NCBI GenBank assembly: GCA_030248065.1
Contig: JASAMV010002482.1
Span: 18,295-82,294 of the forward strand
Length of the DNA: 64,000 nt
Reading direction: 5' to 3'
From: Rhynchonema sp. JSB1_4
Lineage: Eukaryota > Nematoda > Chromadorea > Monhysterida > Xyalidae
Within the stretch, counting starts at the first letter, position 1. Every line of letters begins with the position of its first letter. Below the pieces are notes generated by a model. The model was not told where the DNA came from. It saw only the letters and a program-made list of their open reading frames with translations, and searched no databases. Shown here in pieces: positions 50,023 to 60,665 of this stretch. Both the position numbers and the translations under genes were made by a program.

Positions 50023-51253
50023 CTGAATTTCAACAAATATGAGAAACAACACAAAATTCAGATTTTTTTCAGGTAAAATGCACAGTTTTGCATGTTGACA
50101 AACGAACCGATTCAATATCGACACTATAACCATCTGTAAAAAATATGCACCAAATTTTATGCAGAATTAGAACAGTATGACAAGACAATGCAGTACAAAT
50201 ATTACACAACAAGCAAAATATTCAATAAAAATCTCATATGCCGTTATACCGTGACAGCGTAGCAGCAAGCGAATAATCAAAAACCTGCAGGTTTCCAAAT
50301 AATTTTCATTACTATAAATCCTTGCAAATAATATCAATTTCATTCCTGACAAAAAAACGCACCACCGTGAAAGATAGGAGGAGTACCATGAAAATAAAGC
50401 CCATGAACGTAATTTCAATTTGCAACACAAAAAACATTGAGCAAACCAAATGACCCCGTATTATGAACCAGTAGTTAGTTACCAGTTAAGTTAGTACCAA
50501 CCAAAATGCAAATAAGTATAATTTCTGTAATATTATCGTGTTCTCACATTCGTGTCATTGATGCGACCCAACTTGTGCACAAGGCATTGACAATGTCTCC
50601 AAATTGTGGATTGTGGTGCTATTGCCCAGAGCTGCAGCAGCAGCAGCAAGTTCTGAAATTGAAGTCAAACGACCATTTCAGACCTGCTGGCCAGGGTTGG
50701 TGTCAAACTTGGCGATCGGATCGGCTCTGAGGTGACTTTTTCGGTTGAAGATATAACGTAGGTTTAGGAAAAACCGTTTTTTTCAAATCATTTTTCCAGA
50801 ACTAAAGAATGCCCATTGCCAAAAAACACCAATTTTTGACAAAATTTTGTTGGGATATGGTCTGGATATACATCTTATATATCTTTCTCCATATTTTTGG
50901 AAATACACCGATTTTTGCCAAAAGTTCCCACTAGCAAAAATTCCCGAAAAAATAAAAACGTATTTTTCCCGGCCTCGGAAAAAACGGTTTTTCCAGTTTT
51001 CTCCGAAAAAAAAGATTTTCTTTGGCCCGCAAGTATAGTTCAGGAGACGAAAAGATTTACAACCAGTGCCCCTAACATTCACCAGCGTAAAAGCGTTCGC
51101 CTCTATGTCTGGAAACAATTTTCATGAAGTAAGAGGGAGGCATCAATAAATTTCAAAATATCCACAATACCGTATGTAAAATTACGGTTCGACCCGATCC
51201 GATCACCACGTTTCGCACCGATCAAGATTTGAACTATTCTCGCGCGTGCACAA
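50023..51253. other. Interval between importin alpha 3' end and mL38 5' end
   Basis: Contains the presumed mL38 promoter and importin alpha 3' UTR. An A/T-rich tract at about 50760-51040 gives only shadow frames. A CAGGGTTGG at 50693 looks like a hAT-type end, but I see no partner. Confidence 0.35.
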
Positions 51254-54200
51254 TCAATCATGCCATCCCAACCACCACAGCGCTGCCCGCCCGCACCAAC
51301 CATGCGCATCCTCCTCCGCATCCGAAAAATATTGCTCAATCAAATCCTTGGCACGTTCGTAGATCTCCATATTTTGGTGATTTTGCAAAAATTCCAATTT
51401 GTCCAGCCCGCCACACTCCTCGATTTCCAGGGCCACGCGATTTGGGGAACCTGAATATTTTCGTGTTGAATCTGTATGAAATTGTAAATTTTGTGCTCAT
51501 AAACGCAAAGCGCAAAAATACGGTCATATCTGACGGACGGAGAGCTGCATTATTCATTTTCGGAGGCTGTGTGCGCAACATACAGTGAAACTCATTCACT
51601 GCGAATATTTTTTACATTACTTTCGTGCTTAACCACCACCACTCCATATCTATGTAATGATCATTCGTCTAGTGACCAAAAATGCCTGATCCCTACCTAT
51701 CACGCCACCATAAAGAAAACAGTCCGAATAATAATAAAGAAAAAGGAAATGGCCCCAATAACTTACCATCGACCCTATCGATCTCTCCATAGGCCAACGC
51801 ACCCCCAATAGCATTCAACACAACGGTCACGATCGCTGCGTCACACACAGTCAACAGGTCACACAGCGGGGGGATGCAGTCAGAATCGAGCAGTTGCGAC
51901 ACCTGACTCGTACAACCACCTGTGATCACGTTGGACACCGCCCAGGCGGCCTGCAAATACAAAGGGGGAGTCAAACTTGGTAATAGGATCAAATAAGGAA
52001 TGCCCTGGTCATTTGAGTGTTTGTATTTAGGTAGGTAGGGTATGTCGATCGAGATTTACAAATTTCGAGCAGGACACAAAATTGATCTCAGACGCATGTC
52101 AAAAATCTGAAGGTCTAAATCAAAGTCGGTCCGAAAGTGCAAATATCCCCAACTCAAAATGTCGCGGCACGTTATCAAGGCAAGACCACACCAGACCGGC
52201 CACTTTTTTGTGGTTCAATAAGTTCGAGACGGGGACAAGAATCAGATGTGCTTGCGAGTTCTTCCAGCACTCAGATGGGACCGAAATTGGAAATTTAAAG
52301 GAAACCAAAGGATGATATCTGTTGATGAAGACAGGTGACCGTAGCGAGCAATTCTGTTCGTAGGTTTGGCTGATGAAGTATCAAAAAGCTTTTTGTCATC
52401 TCCGATGAGAGCCAGACTCAAAATATTTTACAGACCACGGACGAACAGATCTAATGTAAAATTGCCGCAAATCTGCTTCGCAAGACCTGGCAGAATGAAA
52501 AAAGGTAAAAATTGACCAATAAATTCCAATTTTTACCTCTTTTCTTGTTCGAAAATCTCCATTGGCCAGCGTGTTCACAATACAGCTGATAGCAGATGGG
52601 TGATCGAAAACGGCTTGCATCTAAAAAACACAATATGAAATAGCTATAATAAAACAACACACCAATAATTGTTTGATCACGCTCGCAACACCTGCTCAAT
52701 GCTTCCCGCCAGAATATTGCTCAGTGTCCAACAGGCTTCTTTCTTTTCGCTCTGGTATCCAGTTTCCAACAACACACACAACGCGCCCAAAACATTCGAG
52801 TCAAGAACGGCCTGTAATCGCATATATTTGAGAAAAAATGAAGACAACATTTGACAAAATTTTTTTGAAACCTGCGTTTGCATTTCATTGCCGCACACAA
52901 TATTTCCAATGGACCGTAGCGCCGGGGCAGTCAGCTGGAATGAAGGGAAAGCTCTGATTCTAAATTCTAAAAAAATCAGAAATAGCAAAAACGCAGACCT
53001 TTTCCAGTCCCCATGATAGCAGTTCGACAAGACGTGGCGTGACACCAGAGTCAACGATTGCCTAAAAGATCAATTTCAGTAAAAAAAATTTAAGCATTCA
53101 TTCGCGAACAAAGGAGCAATTTTCTGTAAAATAAACAATATAAAAAAACCACACAATCTGACCTGAATACAATTCGAGTCCGCCGATATGTATGACAACA
53201 GCCAGCACGCATCAGATAGCAGATCTTTGCCACAGAACAGTTCGTTGCCAAGCAGCACATGCTGCACCATTGGAATTAATTGCGCCAGCTGCAACTTTAT
53301 TATTCAGCTTCAATTTCTTGACGTTGTTTCGTTAGTGCAAGAAAAACACGGGAACTGATTAAAAATCATCCATAATCAGCAATGGATTATCTGATGAAGA
53401 CAAAACATTTTCGACGCTATGGCTCCCTATACAGGTATGGTCCAGTCAGTCCACTACCCTGTAGACAAACAGATATAACCGACGCAAACTAAGTTTTTCT
53501 TTCAAAATTCACCATGGCTCGAGAACATCATCAAGAACAGTTTTAAAAGCAAAAATGTGGGAAAGTTCACGGTGTAAATTGCACCCAGATGAAACTTCGT
53601 TTCCAGGTGCAAAGTTAAATAGGTTCAATGCCCCTAAACCTAAAAAAGACACAAACCTTATTCGATTCCATGAGTGATTTCGCATCCCTAGCCAGATTGC
53701 TAGCCGCCCAGAGCAGCGTGCGCAACGCTGCCACCACACTGTCACATTTCATTGATGTTTCATTGAGGGTATTTATATCAGCAGGTTGTGGCATTGCGGC
53801 GCACAGATAGCCGGCCAGATGCAATAGTATTGATGTGATGTCGAATTGTGAAAGCACAAATGCGCGCGTCTGGTGACTATCGCCGAGGATATTGCCCAAC
53901 AACCAGATCGACTGAAAAAAAGAGCTGGAAGTTGGTATAAAAAATAAATTAGATCAACAACTATGGGCACGTATTACAAACGTCGGCCGGCATCGAACAC
54001 AGAGATCGATGCGGTAGGTTAGGTTTTGCTATTTTTTGCACATTTCGAGATTTAGTAATGCCGATAATTTCGAGCAGCGTGAAAGTTGTGTGCCAGCTGT
54101 TTGTCTACAAACAAATACAACGTTGCACATCAAATGACCAGCATGTAGCACGTCAGCACATCTCGAAGTCTGATGCTAAAAGTCGCGTGAACGAACAAGA

Positions 54201-57200
54201 CAAGTCCGGACCAGATCGGCCCAGGTGCTATTTGACATCTAGCCATTAAAAATCTCAGGAACAATACCTTTTCAATTTCCATCACAAGCCAACAAAACAA
54301 CCTGATCGAGCAGTTTCAAGTGTTGACTTGTTGTCAGCAGCTGTACCAACGGCGACAATACACCGCCATCGAGTAGGGTCCTAGTCTGCGACTGATTTCC
54401 GCTCGCAACATTGGTCAACGCCCATGCGCACTCACACGCAAGCTCGTGATGGTTGTGGTCTGCGTCGGGACCGCGGGAAAGACATGCGACCAGACTGAAA
54501 TTTGGACCCGATTAATGGTTAGTTTGTTCCGTCGGCACCAACTTAATGATAACATAATAACAAAATAAGATTGGTGGAACAAGCATAATTACAATACCGG
54601 GGGTGAAATTTAATCTGATCAAATGATCAATGAAGCGGATTTATTGCTACTTTTCGTGGTCAAAGTTGGAAGCAAACAAAGTTGGAAGCAAACAACATCG
54701 AACTCACTCAGGCACTGCACCGGCGTTGATTATGGCATCGATGGGAGGGCATTGATCTGCAATTGCGAATACCTTCGTGCGCCGAAAAACAAAAAAACGT
54801 GCGTTCCTGAGGTGTGGGAAAAAACGAACAAACCCGAACCGACCCAACACAGAAGGTTTTCCCAAGAATTAGATGATTCCTTGGCAATCAGGACAGGAAC
54901 AAATCTGTCTTTCAAAAGCCAGACCGATCAAGGTAAAAGTCATGACATGATGGTGTGATTCATACTCGTTTCGAGTGCTAAATTTGCAAACGACAAACCA
55001 ACCGCTGATATTGTGGAAATGCGTCGCACAACTTTGCGTTATTCAATTCAGTTCAAACACATAATCACAATCAAAGCTAGAACGTTGCGGCGATGTCGCC
55101 AAAAAATGTAACAGCAGTGAGTTTTGCCGGTTTCGGTCTGTTCCCACAGACGGGCCATGTGCCAGGCCTCGTCGGTGCGAACACCTCTGGCCAATTGTCC
55201 TCAAAAAGACCTCGAGCAAAAAACGAAACACTTCTTCGTTTTGGCACCGTAGCCAACACAAGCATTGCGAAAACGAACCCCTGGAGAGCGCTTTTCGAAA
55301 TGCACGTGCGCCTTGTAGTTGCACGACCGGATCCTTGGCACGCAATTGTGACAGCCACAGCTCGATGTTGAGTGCATAGTGTTCAATGTGCAGCTGCAAA
55401 ATGAACAAATGATTACGTTTTTAAAGCGGTGATACTGTATCACATTACTTTCGCGGGAATTCGATTTTTATAGGTTAAAATGTGCATAAATCGCGAGCGC
55501 GCACGTTTTTGCACTTTTGGTCGATTTTGACCCGATTTTTGGTCATCTTAAACCAAAAAAGGCACTTTTGGCGTGAAATATTGGAGGAGATAGTGTACCC
55601 GGAGGGAGAGAGTGGGATAGTGTACCACCTGAGGGGCCACTCCCCCCAGGAACTACCCTGACATATAATCTTATCCCCCCCCCCCGATTTTCACCCCGGT
55701 ACAGTAGGTATCCCCCCGATTTTGCCCCCCCAAAAGTGCCAATTTTTGACCAAAATGGCCAAGATTAGTGTAAAATCAGTGGTTTTTACCTCAAATTACC
55801 CAAAATCGCGGGCGTGTATCCTGGCCCCGCTGGCGCCGAGCCCGGTACGGTAGGTATCCCCCCTCCAGAGTACCTCCAACACTGTCCCCCTCGGGTACGT
55901 ACCTGCAACCACCCAATTCTTGCCTAAAAGGGAGATTTAGGCCCAAAATAGGCGGTTTGCAGGCATCCCGAGAGGTGCCTTGCAGCTCAGCAATCAATTT
56001 ATAGGTTTTCATGGCAAAAATAGGTATTTTTCGACCTCAAACCCCAAAAATCGCGCGCGCAAACCTCCACATAACAGCTATTTTAGGCAATTCTCGACCA
56101 AAATTGCAAAAAACATTTTTGGCCCAATTTTGGCCAAAAATGCTGCAAAAAACACCCTTTTTTCGGACTGTAGGAGACCAATAGGGTACCTCGCAACCTT
56201 TCGGAGGCTGACCCCGGATCGTAGGGTACCTTGCACCCATGGCCTGTCCACTCCCCTCCCCCCAAGGGTACCTTGCAACCATCTGCCTGCCACTACACTG
56301 ATGTCCGACAATACGGTAAATAAGCAAATCAGATGACTCAAACACGAACCAGGGACTCGACCGCTCCGACATTATTGTCCGGTGAATTATCGTCATTGTT
56401 GTTGTTGTTTAGCGCGGCGACAGATGTTGTCGCTTTGCCGCCCACATCGGCATCGTTCAGATCGGCTGCTGGACCGAGATTGCGGATCTTCGATAGTTTC
56501 TCATTTCGGCGAACCTTGCGCAGCTCGACCGAATCCTTCAACACGCTTGGATAAAAAGAAGTCACTGGAAATTTTAAATGTGATCCCGATCCCGACCACC
56601 CGACTCAGTATAGTTCCTGGGGGGAGGGGGGACCCCCCCCCCTAAGGTACACCAATTTCCCCGACCAAGGTACACTGGTACACTAATTTCCCAGGGCTCC
56701 GGGTACACTAATTTCCCCAATTTTTGCCTAAAATGGCCATTTTTAGGCCTAAATTAGGCCTAAAATGGGCATTTTAGGCCAAAAAATGTGTGAATTTTCG
56801 GTCAATGCAGTGTAGTTCCTGGGGGGGGGGGGGGGGGGGGGTCCCCCCCCTAAGGTACACTAACCGCCGCGACCAAGGTACACTAGTACACTAACCGCCG
56901 CGCCAGGTACACTAACCGCCTCAATTTTTGCCTAAAATCGGCATTTTTAGGCCCAAAATGGCCATTTTTAGGCCTAAAATGGATGATTTTCAGGTCAATG
57001 ATGTCAAAAGTCGCCAAAATACCCTTTTTATGGAGAATTTTTTCCAAAAAGGGGTAAAAATCGGTCAAATTTTCTACCTCAACCCAAGTGACTTTTTCCT
57101 GGATTTGGGTCTTCCCCCCCCCCTTCCCCCCCAGGGAGGTACACTAACCGCCGCACGGAAAAAAGGGGTAGGTACACTAACCGCCGCGCCGGACCAGGAA

Positions 57201-58309
57201 CTACACTGGGTCAATGTTCTCAAAAGTCGCCTAAATACCCTTTAAATGAAGATTTTTTTCCAAAAAGGGGCAAAAATAGGTTACCTCAAAAAGTGACTTT
57301 TCCCTGATTTTGGGTCTCCCCCCCCCTTCCCCCCAGGAAGTAGGTACACTAATTTCCCCTCCCAAAAAGTAGGGAGCAGTGTTGGAGCTGGGGGGGGGTG
57401 GGGGGGTCGCCCCCCCAGTACAGTAGGTATCTATCCCCCCTCGCCTGGTACAGTAGGTATCCCCCCCTCTCCGAGCCCGGTACAGTAGGTATCCCCCCCT
57501 CTCCGAGCCCGGCACAGTAGGTATCCAGAGTACCTCCAACCAGAGGTGGGAATCGGGCCGGCCCGGCCCGGCCCGGCCCGACGTTCGGGCCGGGCCGGGC
57601 CGAGGTTTCCGGCCCGAACGGTCGGGCCGGGCCGACTTTTCGGAATGTCGGGCCGGGCCGCCGGGCCGGGGTGGCCCGCCCGAAAAGGCCCGACATCATC
57701 GAAATTAAAAAAAAAATCGTGATTTTTTAGGCTAAATTTGCCAAAATTTCTCGCGATTCTGCAAATTTGTACCGACTTCCATGATTATCAGGTATTTTTA
57801 AACCAAAAAACAGTAATTTTTGCACCAAAAAAAATTGCTTCAAAATATCATCAGAAAAACTCGGGCCGAAAAAATCGGGCCGGGCCGGGCCGGGCCGGGC
57901 CGGGCCGACTTTTTTCCAAGTCGGGCCGGGCCGGGCCGGACTTCCCGGCCCGAACTGTCGGGCCGGGCCGGGCCGGGCCGACCCCCGGACCTCGTCGGGC
58001 CGGGCCGGGCCGAGGTAACCCGGCCCGATTCCCACCTCTGCCTCCAACACTGGTAGGGAGGCACACTAATTTCTCCGCCCCCGCCGGACCAGGAACTACA
58101 CTGACCCGACCCGACTCGGCCCATCCCATCATCATCATCGGAAGGTTCACAAGCCACAGACAAGGGATAAATCCTGACACCCGCACCCGCCCATTGCAAA
58201 AAAAACGTTTGTGGAAGACAGTTTTTACCTGCTCTCTATCTCGCCGCATCTGATCCATGTTGCATTTTGCTCGATTTTTGTATTTCTGTTCAAAGCTCGT
58301 TTCAGGCAT
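51254..58309 (-). CDS. Importin alpha (karyopherin alpha), nuclear import adaptor
   Basis: Binds classical nuclear localisation signals through armadillo (ARM) repeats and importin beta through an N-terminal IBB domain. Exon 1, 58309-58229, is 27 codons and encodes the first half of the IBB ([19 protein letters not shown]). Exon 2, 56535-56354, continues in phase ([19 protein letters not shown]) into a poly-Asn linker. Exon 3, about 55395-55290, ends [10 protein letters not shown]; exon 4, 54756-54708, is [13 protein letters not shown]; exon 5, 54494-54303, has [13 protein letters not shown]; exon 6, 53911-53657, WLLGNILGD and WAASNLARD; exon 7, 53288-53163, [11 protein letters not shown]; exon 8, 53061-52999; exon 9, 52935-52873, [11 protein letters not shown]; exon 10, about 52811-52693, [13 protein letters not shown]; exon 11, about 52620-52542, FRTRKE; exon 12, about 51952-51769, [12 protein letters not shown]; exon 13, 51453-51254, [23 protein letters not shown]. 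The WxxxN residues that grip cargo are kept in most repeats, with the usual Y in WLLSY. The tail after EQYF is longer and Trp-rich. Confidence 0.92.
55560..56330. repeat. Repeat-filled importin alpha intron 2
   Basis: Contains GTACAGTAGGTATCCCCCC and CCTCCAGAGTACCTCCAACACTG, which also occur in the element at 57377-58052, and CCAGGAACTACCCTG, which resembles the right end of 56606-58103. These look like older, broken copies of the hAT-like families intact in intron 1. C and G runs are frequent. No coding sequence. Confidence 0.55.
56808..57208. mobile_element. hAT-like element Y-prime (401 bp), nested in Y
   Basis: Left end CAGTGTAGTTCCTGGGGGG and right end GGACCAGGAACTACACTG, the same family as its host element. 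It has a perfect 8-bp target duplication GGTCAATG (56800-56807 and 57209-57216). The family has therefore inserted into its own copy. Confidence 0.8.
57377..58052. mobile_element. hAT-like element X (676 bp including Z), nested in Y
   Basis: Left end CAGTGTTGGAG, right end CTCCAACACTG, perfect 8-bp target duplication GTAGGGAG (57369-57376 and 58053-58060). The interior carries several copies of CGGTACAGTAGGTATCCCCCC. It is itself interrupted by element Z near its right end. Related fragments are at 55690-55890 and 60220-60665. Confidence 0.82.
57541..58040. mobile_element. hAT-like element Z (500 bp), nested in X
   Basis: Left end CAGAGGTGGGAATCGGGCCG, right end CGGCCCGATTCCCACCTCTG, with a perfect 8-bp target duplication CCTCCAAC (57533-57540 and 58041-58048). 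Both subterminal regions are tandem GGGCCGGGCC blocks that would pair into a very stable GC hairpin. Translations of this tract (Gly/Pro/Ala/Arg-rich frames) are shadows. Confidence 0.88.
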
Positions 58310-58595
58310 GTTCGCTCTGCTTCTGCTGCCCGCACTGATTCTTCGTCCGTCTCCACTCCTTCACAGACGTGGCTTGAGAAATCCAATTCTCGAGTCGCAA
58401 TCTAAAACGGGTGCTGGGTGGGTCATTTCTTGCGTTTTTGTATCTGAGTGAAATCGAGGGGGATTTAAAAACTACATTTTTTAACGTCATGTCGTGGAGG
58501 TGAATCACAATGAAAGTGAAGAAGTGCATCTTGCGTTTGTTCTTTTCATTAGTTTGGTTGGTTGAATCTCGCCGGTACAGTCCACCCACGTGCTC

Positions 58596-58766
58596 ATGAG
58601 ACGACTTTTCCAAAGCTTGCTTTTACCAGATTCAAAAATGCGCCGGTTACACGGGTTTTCGCAAACAAAAGAAAGAGATCGGGCCGAGAGACATGATGAC
58701 AAGTTCCAGCTGGCTGACCTCAACTTGTTGCGTGCTTACGCGAACAGCAACGTCGTTCAACACTAG
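58596..58766 (+). pseudogene. Open frame of unknown function cut by a transposon insertion (left part)
   Basis: ATG at 58596 opens a frame of 56 codons (MRRLFQSLL.., later FQLADLNLLRAYANSN) that stops at a TAG inside the terminal repeat of the 2.5-kb element. Taking the element and one 9-bp target copy away, the same frame runs on past 61287 through EFTHRGGERVFIKYMRF and beyond 61500 with no stop. I do not recognise the product. It lies within the outer inverted-repeat element, so it may be part of that element's coding remnant, or a chance open frame. Confidence 0.35.
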
Positions 58767-59093
58767 AGGAGATAGAAATCTTTAAGAAAACATCGGTGCC
58801 TGATTCGTAAAGGAAAGGTGAAACGAGGTGAAACATTGATCAAGCATGGGTCGCTGGTGACGGGACGCTTTGTTCCCAGTGACAGACCGTCCCGCACACC
58901 TCGGCCTGTGCCGGACGGCGCGGTTTGTTTCACTTTCTTCCTCGATAACGCCTACAAGTTATTATCTGGCGGTAGACAAGTGCCGGAAGCTCGAATTTAC
59001 TGTCCGTTTCGTTCTAAAACTTTTCTGGAGTTTCGAAATGAACACCGCAACACCTTGATGAAGATTCTGAAACAACGCCGATATTGCCCATCA

Positions 59094-59611
59094 ATGGGTG
59101 GAATTCACAAAACAAAGTCAAGCTCACCGTCAAGCTCAACGTCAAAGTTCAAAGCCAGATGTTTCCGCGTCACGCTGGCTCGTGCAGCTGACGCAATTTC
59201 CTAAACAAAGGGTCAACTTTGACGCATTATTGTGCAAGACTGGATGCTTACCTGAGAGTATTTCTGAGTTTCATGAATTTCTGAAAAGAGGCAAAGAAAT
59301 GAACAGACGATCACCAACGGAGGTGCAAAAAATTTTGACTGCGGTCAATGATCGCCACATTTTTCAATACCATTAGTCAGAAATTATTATAACTCAGAAA
59401 TAATCTTCAGAAACGCTTGTGCTACGTCCTTAAAATAACAGTATCCCGAGAAACGCATCCCATCATGCCCAATAATGTGTCAAAGTTAACCCTTCGTTTA
59501 GAAAATTGCGTCTGCTGCACGAGCCAGCTTGACGCCGAAACATCTGACTTTGAACTTTGACGTTGAGCTTGAGGGTGAGCTTGACTTTGTTTTGTGAATT
59601 TCACCCAATGA
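59094..59611. repeat. Foldback element with AAT target duplication (518 bp)
   Basis: Starts GGGTGGAATTCACAAAACAA and ends with the inverse TTGTTTTGTGAATTTCACCC; arms of about 140 bp pair. Flanked by AAT on both sides. Its arms include AAACAAAGGGTCAACTTTGAC, similar to AAACGAATGGTCAACTTTGAC in the 17103-17702 element, so the two are related though their ends differ. Confidence 0.72.
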
Positions 59612-59637
59612 CGTTGCGTTGCTTAATCACACACAAA

Positions 59638-59863
59638 GGGTGATATTTTCGAAACGGTGTAAAGGTCAGTTGGGTGTAAGGGTCGGTGGAAAGCTCGGGC
59701 GACAGCTCAGTGTGATAGACCTCGGTGTAAACTTGAAACATTCCACGTTAATAACAGGCAATGTTTCACGTTTACACCGAGCTACGCCGACCGAGCTTTC
59801 GACCGAACTTTACACCGACCTTTACGCCCAACTGACCTTTACACCGCTTCGAAAATTCCACCC
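59638..59863. repeat. Short foldback element, GGGTG family (226 bp)
   Basis: Near-identical to 33598-33811 and 62920-63144 apart from an extra TTTACACCGACC block in the right arm. GGGTGATATTTTCGAAACGG at the left pairs with CCGCTTCGAAAATTCCACCC at the right. No clear flanking duplication. Confidence 0.75.
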
Positions 59864-59869
59864 ATAGAA

Positions 59870-60040
59870 TGCAGTCACTAAAATGTTTCAGACCCGCAGC
59901 AACGTGGGTGTTCTGCCAGATTATTTTCAGATGAAACTGTTTTGTAACAATCACAAATAGCACAGAGTGGCTAGGAGTGACTGAACGTGAAAATCAGGAT
60001 TGATTTAAAGAATTCTTATATGATCATTGTGCGACCAATT
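59870..60040 (-). repeat. Diverged fragment of element B
   Basis: Reverse-complement copy of the first 150 or so bases of the element at 62196-62469 (ends GATCATTGTGCGACCAA), with many substitutions. The expected TA after the terminal CCAA is missing, so it is broken or truncated at the end. Confidence 0.55.
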
Positions 60041-60219
60041 TCTCCGCGATTTTGCCCTCAAGGCGTCAATATCGGCCCAAAATGACCAAAATTGGTCTAA
60101 AATCGGTGGTTTTTAACTCAAAATACTAGAAATTCATGCGCTACACACAAAGTGCAACGTTTTCACACGATTCTACGCATGATTAAAAACATCAAATTTT
60201 TTACTCAAGCGCTAACCCC

Positions 60220-60665
60220 CCAGGCCATCGGCTCTGATACAGTAGGTATCCCCCTCTCTGAGCCCGGTACAGTGGGTATCCCCCTCCAAAGTATAGTGTT
60301 TCCTGTTTTCTTGGTCCAAGGAAACGCGCGGGCCCGTGTTATAACTGAACTTCTAGTCGAGGTCGAGATTACAATTTCGATTCAATCAGGCAGCTGGCAA
60401 AAACGTGTCAAAGTTTGCGTGTGGAATGTAACAAAAACAATGTTTCACATGCTGGCTGTGAGCTTTGTGCGAGTGCGCTGCCAGCATGTCAGTGAAACAT
60501 TTCACCATTTGCTGCTGAGTGTCGTGCTTGGATTAACAAGGACACATTCTTAATCTCTTTCATTGGTTTCTGAAATCTCGACCCCAAACTGGAGTTGAGT
60601 TATAACGTGGGGTAGCTTTTTTCCTTTGACTTGCATAAAAAGGAAACACTATACCTCTAACACTG
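60220..60665. repeat. Fragment of element X interrupted by a TA-flanked element
   Basis: Left part GATACAGTAGGTATCCCCC..CCCTCCAAAG and right part ACCTCTAACACTG match the right end of element X (57377-58052). Between them lies about 355 bp (60296-60650) with ends TAGTGTTTCCTG and AGGAAACACTA flanked by TA on both sides, which looks like a Tc1/mariner-type MITE inserted into an old X copy. Confidence 0.55.

Larger units (their letters stand above)
56606..58103. mobile_element. hAT-like element Y (1498 bp including inner insertions), importin alpha intron 1
   Basis: Left end CAGTATAGTTCCTGGGGGG, right end GGACCAGGAACTACACTG. Flanks are ACCCGACT (56598-56605) and ACCCGACC (58104-58111), an 8-bp target duplication with one mismatch, as expected for an older insertion. 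It contains three further elements (56808-57208, 57377-58052 and, inside the latter, 57541-58040). Interior motifs such as GGTACACTAATTTCCCC repeat. No transposase. Confidence 0.7.

Noticed and set aside
50686..51060. A further hAT-like element starting at CAGGGTTGG near 50693
   Set aside because: No matching right end CCAACCCTG and no 8-bp duplication could be found.
57349..58309. Several 100-150-codon frames rich in Gly, Pro, Ala and Arg
   Set aside because: They arise from GGGCCGGGCC repeats of element Z, in an importin alpha intron. Only the last 27 codons at 58309-58229 are real (exon 1).
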